A program made the position numbers and the translations under genes. The notes beneath the pieces are model-generated. The model was given only the letters and a program-made list of their open reading frames with translations, searched no databases and was not told the DNA's origin. Of a stretch of 64,000 bases of DNA, positions 33,615 to 46,400 are shown in pieces (position 1 is the stretch's first letter; every line of letters begins with the position of its first letter). Source of the stretch: Heracleum sosnowskyi (taxonomy: Eukaryota; Streptophyta; Magnoliopsida; Apiales; Apiaceae); contig CM061244.1 of NCBI GenBank assembly GCA_030848705.1, positions 46,851,190 through 46,915,189 on the forward strand, read 5' to 3'.

Positions 33615-36600
33615 TCACTTAGAACAGCTAAATGAAGGATTAAGCATTCCAATTTCACTCACAAGTCTGTTGAAGACAGCTTCATTTAGAGGTTTAGTGA
33701 ATATGTCAGCTAATTGTTTCTCTGTTGGAACATAAGAGACTGCTATAGTACCATTTGTTGCATGTTCCCTAATGAAATGGTACCTTATCTCAATGTGATT
33801 TGTAGTAGAATGATTAACAGGATTAGCTACTATGGATATTGCACTAGTATTGTCACACATCAGAGGAATGTGTTCTAACACTAGTCCATAATCCATGAGT
33901 TGATTTCTAATCCAAAGCAATTGAGCACAGCAGCTTCCAGCAGCAATATATTCAGCCTCAGCTGTAGATGTTGCTGTGGATTGTTGTTTCTTGCTAAACC
34001 AGGACACTAACCTTTGACCTAAGAATTGGCAGCTTCCAGAGGTGCTCTTCCTGTCAATTCTGCATCCAGCATAATCAGAGGCTGTGTAACCAACCAGGTT
34101 GAACCCAGTGCCCTTTGGATACCATAGCCCAAGATTAGGAGTCCCTTTCAGATACCTGAAGATTCTTTTAATAGCCATCATGTGAGATTCCTTAGGATCA
34201 GACTGGAACCTTGCACAAAGACATGTGGCAAACATGATGTCTGGCCTGTTAGCTGTGAGATAGAGTAGTGATCCAACCATTCCTCTATAGACCTTGATGT
34301 CAACTCTCTTGCCCTTCTTATCTTCATCTAGCTTGATTGCAGTGGACATAGGAGTTTTTGCTGGGGAAGACTCTTCTAAACCATATTTCTTTAAAAGATA
34401 TTTGACATACTTAGATTGGTTTATAAAGATGTCATCCTCTCTTTGATGTAATTGCAGGCCTAAGAAGAAGGTTAATTCTCCCATCATACTCATCTCATAT
34501 TTGCTTTGCATCAACTTAGAGAACCTTTCACAGAGTTTTTCATTTGAAGAGCCAAAGATGATATCATCCACATAGATTTGAACAAGAATGATATCATTTC
34601 CATGCTTCTTGAAGAATAAGGTTTTATCAATTGTACCTCTGGTAAATTGATGCTCAAGAAGAAATAGAGATAGAGTCTCATACCAGGCTCTTGGTGCCTG
34701 TTTGAGTCCATAGAGTGCCTTGAGCAGTCTATACACAAAGTCTGGGAAGTTTTCATTTTCAAAGCCAGGTGGTTGAGATACATAAACTTCTTCAGCAAGA
34801 TCACCATTGAGAAATGCACTTTTCACATCCATTTGATACACCTTGAAATCTGAGTGAGCTGCAAAAGCCAGGAACATTCTGATGGCTTCAAGTCTAGCTA
34901 CAGGTGCAAATGTCTCATCATAGTCAATGCCCTCTTGTTGACAGTATCCTTTGGCAACCAACCTTGCGTTGTTTCTAATCATCACTCCTTCTTCATCCAT
35001 CTTGTTTCTGAACACCCATTTGGTGTCAATAACATTCTTTCCTTCTGGAGGTGGCACTAGCTCCCATAGTTTGTTTTTCTCAAATTGATTTAATTCTTCT
35101 TGCATAGCAACAATCCAGTCAGAATTCTTCAAAGCTTCTTCAATTACTTTTGGTTCTTCTTGTGACAAAAAGCAGCTATACAGACATGTATTTATTGTTG
35201 CCCTTCTTGTCCTCACACCTTCACCAGGATCTCCAATGATTTGATCCCTAGTGTGGGCTCTGTCCCATTTCCTTGTATGACCTTGTTCCAGGATCATTTT
35301 GATTGACAGTTGCATTCTCTTCTTCTCCCCCTGTGTTTGTGAACCCTTGCACAGGTGTTTGAAGAAGAGCATCAACTTTAAGAGTTTCATTTTTTGGAAC
35401 AGTTTGAGCAGAAGGTTCATCCTCACTTTCAGAATCCTCTAGATATCCTTGATTTTCAAATCTTAATGGCACACTGTCTTGTTCACTTGTTTCAAGTCCA
35501 GGAGTTTTCTTGTCATCAAAGGTACATCCATGCTTTCCATAACTTTATGTTGCTCAGGTACAAATACTCTGTATGATGTCCTTTCCAGAGAGTATCCAAT
35601 GAAAATACCTTCAAATGCCTTAGCATCAAATTTTCCAACATGCTCAGAGGTATCTTTCATCACAAAACACTTGCTTCCAAACACATGAAGATGCTTGAAG
35701 GATGCTCTTTTGCCAGTCATTAGTGAATAAGGAGTTTTTCCAGACTTCTTATTGATCAATGTTCTATTTTGCACATAGCATGCTGTGTTAACAGCATCAG
35801 CCCCAAAGCTAGTATGTAGCCTTGCATCCAACAGCATTGTCCTTGCAGCTTCAATGAGAGTTCTATTCTTTCTCTCAACTACTCCATTTTGTTGAGGTGT
35901 TCTAGGAGCTGAAAATTGTTGAGAAATTCCTTTATCTTTGCAAAACTCATACAATGTTGAATTTCTGAACTCAGTCCCATTATCACTTCTCAAAGCAACT
36001 ACAGAGGAACTAGTGCTTTGTGCTTCTCTATCAACTCTCTTAATATGCTCTATAATAACTTGAGGTGCTTCATCCTTGGAGTATAGGAATTCCACCCAAG
36101 TATATCTTGAATAGTCATCAACCATCACTAGAGCATATTTCTTCTTGGAAAGGGACATTACATTCACAGGGCTAAATAGATCCATGTGAATTAGCTGCAG
36201 AGGCTTTGAGTTTGTATTGAGCCATTTGTTCTTGTGACTTGATCTTTTAATCTTTCCTTTCTGACAAGCTTCACATACTCCATCTTGCACAAACTCCAAG
36301 GCAGGCATATCTCTGATGAGTTCTCCCTTTTTCAGAGAGTTCATTGCCTGAACATTCAAGTGAGACAGTTTCTTGTGCCATAGCCAGAATTCCTCATTTG
36401 TGGCCTTAGTGTAGAAACAACAAATTTCTCCCTTGTTTGCAGCCTTGAGATCAGCTACAACAAGCTTCCTTTCTTCACACCAGTTAAAACAACTTCACCA
36501 CTTCCTCTTTTTGAGATTAGACATTGATCTTCATCAAATTCCACTTTGAAACCCCTGTTTGTGAATTGTCCAATGCTCAAGAGGTTATGCTTCAGTCCTG

Positions 36601-36805
36601 CAACAAATGCTACATCTTCAATAATGACATTTCCAGTTTTGACACTGCCATATCCCATGGTATAACCAATGTTGTCATTTCCAAAGGTTACTGATGGGCC
36701 AGCCTTTTCCTCAAATTGTGATAGCAGGGCTATATCACCAGTCATGTGACTTGAGCATCCACTGTCCAAGATCCATATGACTCTTTTATTCTTGTTGCCC
36801 TGCAT
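33615..36805 (-). pseudogene. pol: pol of copy A, at least three frameshifts
   Basis: The start MQGNKNKRVIWILDSG (ATG at 36803-36805) and the order of protease, integrase, RT (IYVDDI) and RNase H match copy B. Frames break near 36466 (a base lost in a T run), near 35527 (a T lost) and near 35290 (a deletion of about 16 bases in the linker between integrase and RT). Each segment between the breaks is still open, so the damage is recent but inactivating. Confidence 0.92.
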
Positions 36806-36816
36806 TCACAAAGTAA

Positions 36817-39271
36817 CTAAGTTGTTTTTGGTACCCACACTTTGTAGGGTCCAGTTGATTTAGAAACAGTTTTGTTAACAATTCTTCTGTCATAAATTGC
36901 ATTCTTCACAGTAGGAGACTTCACTTTGTTTGTGGCTTTGGAGTTTACACTCTTAGGCTCGCATGAAGTTTTTACCCTCTCAACCTTGATTGGGGATCCT
37001 GTCCTGTGAGTGTGCATATGTGTGTGTGATTTACAAGATTGTGCAGAATCAAGTTTATGCTTAAGAGATAAACAATTAGCAATCACAGTCACATAACATG
37101 TCATGCAGTTTGAATTACCACAGAAAGAATCATGAATAGAATTTAAACCTACAGAATGGTTACTCAAGTTATCAACTTCAACATTCACTTGTTTATTACA
37201 CTTATGAGTCAAATGATTAACAGATAGACATTTCTGACACTGTTTCCTAGGAGCATTTGGCACATAAGTATAGTTGTTACTCTTGTTGACACCTATTTTT
37301 CCATTTCTGTTTTGTTTCTTTTTCTTAACAACTTCCTTTTTGACCTTAGGACTCTTGACAAGGTTGTCTTTGGTTTCTTTCTGAACAACAGACTTAGGAG
37401 AAGAGGAAGTGTCTTTAGCAGCCTCATCTTCTTCAAGTAGTTGTTGCTTGATGATCAGTAGTTCTTCATCAAACTCAACAACACTCTTTTTGAAAATGGG
37501 CTTTCCAACACTTGACAGTATGGTTGGGGCATTTTTTTTTGTAAAAGATTCTTTTCCTTTGCCCTTGGACTTCTTCCTTCCCTTGTCATTTTCATAATCA
37601 AAACCAACTCCAACCTTGCAGTCTTCAGTGTGTTCCTTGTGATAGGTTTGAATAAGCTCAGAGGAGTTCTTGAAACTTCTTAATTTCAGTTCATTTTCAG
37701 CAATTTGTTCTCTAAGAGCTTTTTCTATTTGTTCAGCACAAATCACTTTGTTTCTAAGATACTCAATCTCCTTTTTCAAACCATCAAGGCTCACAACCAT
37801 TAACTCAAGTTCCTCATTCTTTTCTGTAAGCTCAAGATTTCTAGCAGTTAGTCTATCAATTTCTTCATTAGCTACTAACATGCTAGTATGAATATTGAAC
37901 ATCTCAGTACTCGTATCTTCAACAGTTTGCTTATATTGATAGGGAGTCATATCAAGAGAAGTAAGAATAGGTACCTGACTTGAGGAATCACCATCATCAG
38001 AAAATGCCATCAAGGCATAGTTTGAGTACTCTTGTTCTTCTTCTTCATCAGAGTCATCCCAGCACTTTCCCTCAACAATAAAAGCTTTACCCTGTTGTTT
38101 CTTGAGTAGAGCCTCATACTTAGCTTCAAGCTCTAAGTATGTTTTGTCCTTCTTGACCTGTTTAGGCTTTTTGCACTCAGTGGCAAAATGTCCAAGTTCA
38201 TTGCAGTTATAGCACCTTATCTTGGTTCTATCTACACTTCCAGACTTGTATCCTCCTTTAGCAGCACCAACAATCCCTTTCCCTTTATTGAAAGTGTTTG
38301 AGCCACTAGATCCACCAGCATTTCCAGCATTGAACTTGGACCTAAATGGCTGCTTCCTCTTAAACCTTATGTTTGGATATCTCCTATCCATATAGGCAAA
38401 AGATTTGTTTTCCATCTTGTCCAGTTCTTCTATGCTGTAAAATTCATCATCCTTAGGCAAATCATAGACAACTTGGGTCTCATCACCAGTGTCTTCAACT
38501 TCCAGTTCCTCAATCTTGACTTGACTGACTTTAAGAGATTCCATTCTTTGACTTAAGGGCACAAGAAGTATTTGCCATTAGTCCTTGTTTAGCTTGAATA
38601 GATCTCTTTTGAAACAACTCTAGCTCATAAGTTTTCAAAACACCATACAGCACATCAAAACCAATCTTTGTTAAATCTCTTTCTTTGAGGGAAGAGATTC
38701 TTGGTTCCAAATGATCTGGCAGAGTTAGCAAGAACTTCATGTTAAGCTCTTCTGTCTCATAGTGTTTGTCATAGAGTTTGAGCTCATTTACCAGCTTGTT
38801 GAACCTCTCAAACACTTCTGTGATTCCCTCCTTTGGCTGAGCCATGAAAGCTTCATACTGTGAAACAAGAATCTGTTTCTTATTCTTTCTTACTTCAGGA
38901 GTTCCTTCACACAGCACTTCTATGAGATCCCACATCTTTTTAGCCCTTGTACAGTGAGCCACAGTGCCATACATGTTGAAATCCATGGATTCATAAATAA
39001 TAAGTTGAAGATGTCCATCCAGTGCTATTTTCTCCTTTTCAGGATCAGTGTATTTTGAGGGGTCTTTGGGCACATGCATGGCTGGTATTATCTCAGTGCC
39101 AACAGTTGTTTCACCAATCTCGATCATTGGAATAAAGGGACCATGCTTTAGAATGTCTAAATACATGGGGTTAGAAGCTTTGATGAAAAGCAACATCTTC
39201 TTTTTCCATAAACTGTAGTGCTCCTTGTTAAAGGGAGGAATCTTGATACTGCTTAGTTTCTGTGAACTCAT
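36817..39271 (-). pseudogene. gag: gag of copy A, one frameshifting deletion
   Basis: The ATG at 39269-39271 gives the family start MSSQKLSSIK. A deletion of about 14 bases near 38560 (after SCAL, before SQRMDSL) shifts the frame. Downstream the frame stays open through both CCHC knuckles and the coiled coil to the stop 11 bp before the pol ATG. Product role as for copy B. Confidence 0.9.
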
Positions 39272-39307
39272 TCTTGATCTTTTCCTGTTTGTACGTTAAC
39301 AGCCTAC

Positions 39308-39319
39308 GCTCTGATACCA
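39308..39319 (-). other. Primer-binding site (initiator Met tRNA), copy A
   Basis: The minus strand reads TGGTATCAGAGC two bases inside the LTR at 39322. Confidence 0.92.
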
Positions 39320-39321
39320 CT

Positions 39322-40551
39322 TGTTAGGAATGAATACCACTTAGAAACTAGACAGAGGGGGGGTGAATGGATAGTTTGATAGATTTTCGATTTCTTGAAA
39401 CTAAATAAACTGTAAATGATTATGCTGTGTAGTATGCAGAAAATAAACAACAAGCACAATCACTTTAATCTACTTTGTATTAAGTAAATTAAATACTACA
39501 GCTTTCCAAAAATTCACAATCGAATTTATGGCTTCTAAACAAGAACAGTTTGTATCTTGCTTGCTTACAGAGAAAAGAGTGCTTAAGATAAAACTTTGTG
39601 TATCTCTCTTACAGCTAACAATAGGGTGTGCATGATATATATAAGTCCTATACAAACTAGTGCACACACCTATTTTTACACAGTTTCCCCTAGATGAAAG
39701 TCCAACTTGTCCTGCCATAGGAGGTTAACTGTGTCAGGAAGGACCACCTGCTTTTCGGAGTCTTTCCCGTTTCTATAGCTGCTTGTCTCTTATCTTTCTC
39801 TCCAATTTTAGCTGTAGATTTGCCATCTGTTCTTTGGGCCACCTTGCCAGAACAAATGCTTCAGTATTTGTCTTCTTTGATTCTTGGTTCTGTACCTTGA
39901 TTTGTCTTGTTATAAACGGCTGAATGTTGATGTCGTGAACTCCACTTCATTCCTGACTATGCGATGTCACTTGTAAAGACTACGCGATATGACCTTGAGG
40001 ACTTTGCGACATAGGCCATTTGAGGACTACGCGATCTAGCCTTTTTGAGGACTATGCGACATAGGCTTTCTGAGGACTTCACGATCTAGTACATCTTGAC
40101 TTTGCTGACTTCAACACTTCACGACATGAATCTTGAAGACTTCACGACATAGTACAAAATGGACTATGCGATCCAGCACTTCTCGACATGGATATTTGTG
40201 ACTTCACGACATAGCTTTATTCTGACTTTGCTATATAATGCCTTAGACAAATTTCTGCAACTTATTTCTTCAGGGCCCTTATTCATCTCTATCCTGCTGC
40301 ATGAACAATTCTGAACTTCTACCAGGACAATTATTCAATGGCCTATATACATTCTAGATTGCAGGAAACTTACTAAGCTCATTATAATTCTGAGCATACA
40401 TGATCAAGCTAATGTTCATGAGAACAAGACAAGTACATAGAGAGACCTATACTATATCCCAGTGATAGAAATCACTAGGTCATGCAGTGTGACATAGTCA
40501 CATAGTGTAGGCTTGTTAATGGTGGTACTCAGACATGTCTTGAGCCTAACA
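39322..40551 (-). repeat. 5' LTR of copy A, 1,230 bp
   Basis: On the minus strand it starts TGTTAGGCTCAAGACATG at 40551 and ends CATTCCTAACA at 39322. Its motif array at about 39955-40220 is degenerate, without the exact 25-bp tandem units of copy B. It lies seven bases from the Helitron end at 40559. Confidence 0.92.
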
Positions 40552-40668
40552 TATAATACTAGCTTAAAACTCGTGCCATGCACGGATTGTTAATTGTTAT
40601 TTTATTATTATTTTATTATTATTATTTTAGTTGTATTTGTTAAAAAAATAAGTAGCCAGGTTAAACTA

Positions 40669-41872
40669 TGTTAGAAATGAATACTACTAGAAACTAGACA
40701 GAGGGGGGGTGAATGGATAGTTTGATATATTTTTCGATTCTTGAAAACTAAGTAAACAACTGTATGTGATTATGATATGTAATATGCAGAAAGTAAATAA
40801 CACACACAATCACTTTAATCTACTTTGTATAAGCAAATTAAATACTACAGCTTTCCAGGAAATTCACAATCGAATTTCTGGCTTCTAAACAAGAACAGTT
40901 TGAACTTGCTTGCTTACAGAGAAAAGAGCTTAGCAAATAACTATGTGTATCTCTCTTACAGCTTACAGTTGTGTGTGCACGATATATATATATTCACCTA
41001 TACAAACTAGGCACACACAATATTACCCAGCTACCCCTTCTGAAAGTCCAACTTGACCTGCCATAAGAAGTTCACTGTGACAGGAAGGACCACCTGCTTT
41101 TCGGAGTCTTTCCCGTTTCTGTAGCTGCTTGTCTCTTATCTTTCTCTCCAAGTTTAGCTGTAGATTTGCCATCTGTTCTTTGGACCACCTTGCCAGAACA
41201 AATGCTTCAGTATTTGTCTCCTTTGATTCTTGGTTCTGTACCTTGATTTGTCTTGTTATAAACGGCTAAGTGTTGATATCGTGAACTCCACTTTATCACT
41301 GACTTCGCGATCTCCCTTGTGAGGACTACGCGATATAGCCTTTGAAGACTTTGCGACATAGGTCATTTGATGACTATGCGACATAAGGCTTCTGAGGACT
41401 TCACGATCTAGGCTCTTTTGACTTTGCTGACTTCAACACTTCACGACATGTGTCTTGAAGACTTCTCGACATAGTACAAAATGGACTATGCGATATAGCA
41501 CTTCACGACATGGATATTGGTGACTTCACGACATAGCTTTCTTTTGACTTTGCTATATAATGCCTTAGACAAATTCCTGCAACTTATTTCTTCATAGCCT
41601 TATTCAACTCTATCCTGCTGCATGAACACTTCTGAACTTCTACCAGGATAATTATTCAATGGCCTATATACATTCTAGATGCAAGAAACTTTACTAAGCT
41701 CATTATAAATCTGAGCATACATGATAGAGCTATTGTTCATGAAAACAAGACAAGTACATTTAGAGACCTATACTCTATCCCAGTGATAGAAATCACTAGG
41801 TCATGTAGTGTGACATAGTCACATAGTGTAGGCTTGTTAATAGTGGTATTCAGACATGTCTTGAGCCTAACA
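40669..41872 (-). repeat. Solo copia LTR, 1,204 bp
   Basis: It is a complete LTR of the same family (TGTTAGGCTC start, TTTCTAACA end on the minus strand) with no primer site on one side and no polypurine tract on the other. Flanks AACTA (40664-40668) and AAATA (41873-41877) form a target duplication with one mismatch. It is almost identical to the LTR at 54704-55908, which has the same right flank. Confidence 0.9.
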
Positions 41873-42322
41873 AAATAGCTAAACACTTTTAATTAATTAA
41901 AAATATTAAAACAGATTTTAAAATAAATAAGTAAAAGTTTGCCCGTTATATATTTGGAAAATGAGAGGTTTTAGTAAGAAAAAATAAAAAATGTAACATA
42001 TATTTAGTTTTAAAAGATAAATGTCCAATTATTTAAATATTTTTTAAAATAAATAAGTAAAGGCTTTCTTGTGATATTTTTAGAAAAATAATGGATTTTA
42101 GTAAGAAAAATTGAAAAAGTAAATTGAAAAAGACAATTTTCCGTGATATATTTAGAAAAAGAGGGATTTTGTTAGAAAAAATCTACAGTTAAACCTCTTT
42201 AAAGTAATACCCTTGGGACCGGGAAAAAATATTACTTTATCGAATTTATTACTTTATCGATATAATAATATTTTATTACTTTATCGATAAAGTAATATTT
42301 TATTACTTTACCGATATAAAAT

Positions 42323-42691
42323 GTGTTATTAAATGAAGCTATCTCTAATTTACGATATAGAAATGTGATGAATGTTGAACATCTCTTAAATTATCCAAGC
42401 GAGAATGATGCGGTTATGGAATCACCTACGGATGAAGAAATCATTAAGTCAGTAATGAATATTGATAAAGGAATTGATCCTGATCCGGATGATAGCAATG
42501 TCATCCCAAACGTGTCATCAAAGGAAGCATTTCAAGCAATCAACACTTTGAACAATTACTTGTTACAACACAAGCAAAACATACCAGGAGTTATTTATGC
42601 TTTACATAAAGTCAAGGATGAGGTTAATTTTGGCTTTGATGGAAAGAAGAAACAAGCTACTACTATATATTCATATTTTAAAAAGAATTAA
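42323..42691 (+). pseudogene. C-terminal remnant of a pogo-type transposase
   Basis: The frame opens with GTG and a stop lies two codons upstream, so no true start is present. The encoded piece has an acidic patch (KGIDPDPDD), then SSKEAFQAINTLNNYLLQ and ends YSYFKKN, as in the C-terminal tails of plant CENP-B/tigger-like DDE transposases. No DNA-binding or DDE domain remains. The same piece, with the same protein sequence, lies at 56359-56727. Confidence 0.65.
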
Positions 42692-42709
42692 ATTTTGTAA
42701 CTCATATAC

Positions 42710-42711
<2 letters not shown>

Positions 42712-42761
<50 letters not shown>
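42712..42761. repeat. TA microsatellite, about 25 units
   Basis: A TA run lies inside the pogo-like element. The duplicate at 56748-56775 is 22 bases shorter, the main difference between the two copies. Confidence 0.9.
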
Positions 42762-42766
<5 letters not shown>

Positions 42767-43478
42767 GGAATTATTACTTTACATATTAGTTGGGCCCTTA
42801 ATGACTTTCTAATTTTTTATTATCTTATGCTTTTAGCGAGAATATTATTTTACAACATTGGCCCAAGTTGGGACCAACGAAATTTATTACTTAAGCGAGG
42901 TTATTACTTTATCGGATATTACTTAATCGAGGTTTAACTGTATAATGTGTTTTAGCTGAAAAGGTAATTGGTTATAAATAGGTATTTGATTATTTATATT
43001 TTAATATTTTTAGTAATTGTATTTGTTAAGAAAAATAAGTAGGCATGTTAAAATATGCAAACTTTTAAAAAATAATTATAATATTAAAATAGGTTTAAAA
43101 ATAAATAACTAAAGGTTTGTCCGTGATATTTGTAATTGTCCGTGATATATTTGAAAAAGTAGGGGAATTTGTTAAAAAATAGAAAAAATAATGTATCTTA
43201 GGTGAAAAAAGTAATTGGTTATAAATAGGTAATATTATTATTTAATAATATAGTTTTATAAATAAGTAAGGTTAATTAAGTAAAAACACGAAGTACAGTT
43301 AAGTAAGGGCAATTAAATAAAATCAGAACATACCATAACGATCGACCAAAATTTTAATATTTCGTCTATTATATAATAGTATTGAAGTGTAAGAGGGATC
43401 TTATCATAATTTTGGTCATATCCATAATTTTGGTTTGCCAAAATAATCTCAATCGTTGAATCCAATATCCATAATTTT

Positions 43479-46400
43479 CCTTATCTCTTCTTTTCTCTTC
43501 ATGTCTATGATGGCTTCTTGAAGTTCTTCTCTTGCAATCAGTTCTTCAATGAGAGGTGAGCCTTCCAAGTCATCAATTGCAGCCTTGAGTGCACTTTCTA
43601 CATAGGAATCAAGAAACTCCATCCTTATTTTGCTTTGACCTCCATGTGAGTTTTTGTACTCCACAATGTAAGGATTTTGCTTGACCCTGCACAACCCTTT
43701 CTGCCTTAGCTCTTTAGCCCTCTCCTCCATCTCAGCCATTTCTTTTTCTCTCTGTATCTTCTTCTTTTCATTCTCTTTCCTCATGTTTTCTTCATAATCA
43801 GCATGCATCTTCAAGTACCTGGCAATATCTATCTTCCATGTCCTTTCTTCTCTTTCTTCAAAATTCAGTAAGGCATTTATCCTTTCAAGCTCATACTTAT
43901 AGAAATATTGCCAGCTTCCTTGCTTCATTATCCTTTCTCTTCCATCAGTGTACTTGATCTCTAGATGATCCAACTTCACTTTGACTTCAAAGATCCTTTG
44001 AGCCCTCAAAAATGCTAGGGCATCTTCATCATAGTCCTCATCTAGTGGAAGCACATTGATGCCAATAACATTTGTGAGTTTTCCAGTCTTCTTTGTTATC
44101 CTTATCCTTTTGGGTACACTCTTGATCTTCAAATGCTTCACAAGAGATACCTTTCTGGAACAAGGAGAATTAGTCTTCAGTGCCACATCACTTGGAAGTA
44201 GCTTCATTCTTTCCCCTTCATCCACTGTAACACTCCACTAGCTGTAACTTTGTGGAAGTGTTTTCTTGAAATTACTTTAGTGGTTTCATCTTTCTTCTGT
44301 GGCAATTCAGGTTTAGAAGTCATGGATAATGATTTTGGAGGATCATTGCTAACAGTACCCACCCTAGACTTAGAGTCTTGTGTTGTGGTTAAAGTACTAC
44401 TAGCAATGTCCTTGACTTGCTGAATTCCACTTCTTGTTTTCTTAACTGATTCCTTTGCCCCCTTGTCATCCCTCTTGCTCTCATCAGCATCCTTTGTTTT
44501 CTTTGAATATTTGCTCCTTTCCTTATCTCTCCTTGACTGAGATCTCCTTTCATAGGTTTTCTCCTTATCATCATCATCATCTCCATCCTTCTTTTTGTTC
44601 TTTTCTTTGACAGATTCAGGAATGACTCCATGAATCAGAAAAGATTGTAGAGTGTGAATCATCTCTAGTTCCTCAGCTGTCCTGACTCCCCTCTTGGCTC
44701 TTAGCATTTGCAGCACTTGGTTGATCTTTGTATTATTCTTTCTTGTCAAATCTGAGGGGATCACCAACTGGTCAATGCTGCTGTCTTGAGATAGACTTTG
44801 GAAGATTATTGTCTTTGGCTTTGAGATAACCTCAGGCAGTCTTTGATCTTGATCCATCTTCAAGTCATCAAACAGTCTCTTGTTGTTAGCCCCACCTTTT
44901 TCTATTAAGTCCATTATTGTTGACAGCTCAGTGAATCTCAGTTTCTCTAGAGTTTGAAAAGCTAGGTGCCACAAGCAGTTGTCCTTGCACACCATGATTA
45001 TCTCTCTTAGATGGACATCCTTGATTTTCCTTACTGCAACTGTGAAGTACTTAATGTTTTCCTTGAGCTTCATCCTGTAGCTTCTTGCATCTTCTTGTGC
45101 ATCTCTGTAGGTGGCTTTCAGAAACTCCAGGAAGGCCTCATCATGATAGATGTGAGAATTGGCAACTTCCTGTAGCTTGGCCTCTGTGATTGTTGTAGCT
45201 TTGGCAGGTTGAGCATTGGAAGAAGGTTGAGCAGGTTGAGAAGTGGAGATATCTTTTGGCATTGTGGAGGGATAGTAGGTTGTGGTGACTGTGCTTTTCT
45301 GTCCTTGAGCATTGATGACCTCTACAGGGGGAAGATTGATTGGCTTTATTGTCTCTTCAATGAGCTTGCCCTTAAGTTTTGACTGCTTGGCAGGTACCCC
45401 CCCTTTCTTGTTCACAATGACCTCCTTTCCTTTCTCCCCCTTAGGCTTGGGATCAGACAAAAAGTCTTGAGCTTCCCCAGGAATAGGCAGGTTCATGGAT
45501 CTCATCATTGAAGTCATCATTTGTTGCTGCACCAGTAAGATGTTTGAGGTGTTGTTGCCTTGGTCATCCAGCTTGTCATTGAGTTGGCTTAAGGATGTAG
45601 ATAGCATTCTGTTTTCATCCTTGAGAGAGGCCACTTCTCTTTCTAAGCCATCCACCTTGGAGAATAATTGTTGAGACTTGAAGGAGTTTAGAGATTGATC
45701 TTTGACCCTGGCAAAGTCATATTTGGAGATGTCTGACAGAGGGACTTCATCCACCAACTTGTCACCATACTGATTTTTCCACATGACATTCAACATAGCA
45801 TTGGTGGTGATGGTAGTTTTTGCTTGATTTTCCAGTGTAGAAGCCAGTTTCTTGATGTTGTCTGTGACCATGGCAAGAGTCACATCCATCATGGACACAT
45901 TTGTGGAAGTTTTCTGGACTTCTTTGAGGATACCATCCACCTTGGGAAAATCAGAGAGATAAGAGTTTCTGAGCTTAGTGAGGGATCTGTCTGTCTCCTC
46001 CTGAATTGAAGAAATCTCTGATTGAAGCCCTTTCCCAAGATAATGCAGAGCCTTCAACTGGTTCTTGTACACATCATTTACAGCCTCATAGATGGCAACA
46101 GGAGAAAGATCCTTAGCATTGGAGCCCAGAGAGGTGAGGTATTCTTCTCTCACAAAAGCCAGGGCATCCTTGAGCTTGAGAGTCCTCTTAGCATCCAACC
46201 AGGCATCCACATTCCCCTCTGGTTCAGCTGTATCCACAATCTTCTCCTGTTGAGCTTCAACATCCTCCTTATGGCATAGCAGGATAGCTTCATAATCAGC
46301 ATTTGGAAGGTTGGAGGTTAGGAGATGTTGAGCTATCTTTGAGAACTCATCAATCTGTGCCACATGGAGATCTTGAATAGCTTCTTCTGTCATTTGGGAA

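Larger units (their letters stand above)
12559..40551 (-). mobile_element. Ty1/copia SIRE-like element, copy A, split by copy B
   Basis: Reading leftward on the minus strand: 5' LTR 39322-40551, primer site, gag, pol, motif-rich spacer, [copy B inserted], extra ORF, polypurine tract, 3' LTR 12559-13787. Without copy B the element would be about 13.9 kb. All three ORFs carry frameshifts or stops. Its two LTRs differ more from each other than those of copy B do, which fits B inserting later. A full target duplication cannot be checked because a second truncated element is fused at the left. Confidence 0.85.
42186..42940 (+). mobile_element. Truncated pogo-like DNA transposon, left copy
   Basis: The ends are CAGTTAAACCTC at the left and its complement GAGGTTTAACTG at the right, flanked by TA at 42184-42185 and 42941-42942. 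Subterminal TTACTTTATCGA phrases recur on both sides in inverted orientation. TA duplication and a transposase tail like that of CENP-B/pogo proteins place it in Tc1/mariner. Most of the transposase is deleted. Confidence 0.8.
40559..43398 (-). mobile_element. Helitron (non-autonomous) carrying nested insertions
   Basis: The minus strand ends with a hairpin (CGTGC-ATG-GCACG at about 40573-40585), a short T/A run and CTAG at 40559-40562, followed by T. The proposed 5' start TC at about 43398 is followed on the minus strand by CTTCAATACTATTATATAA. A copia solo LTR (40669-41872) and a pogo-like element (42186-42940) are inserted in it. Its 5' half exists a second time at 55909-57412. No Rep/helicase gene is present. 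The 3' end is better supported than the 5' end. Confidence 0.5.
41873..43468. repeat. Duplicated flank, left copy (matches 55909-57482)
   Basis: This 1.6-kb stretch is nearly identical to the right flank of the copy C LTR, including the pogo remnant and the Helitron 5' part. Differences by eye are the length of the TA run and a few single bases. Identity ends at CCAATAT (43468 and 57482). Confidence 0.9.

Noticed and set aside
42323..42691. A host gene of 122 codons present in two identical copies.
   Set aside because: It has no ATG start, a stop lies just upstream, and it sits between transposon ends. Its identity is explained by the segmental duplication.
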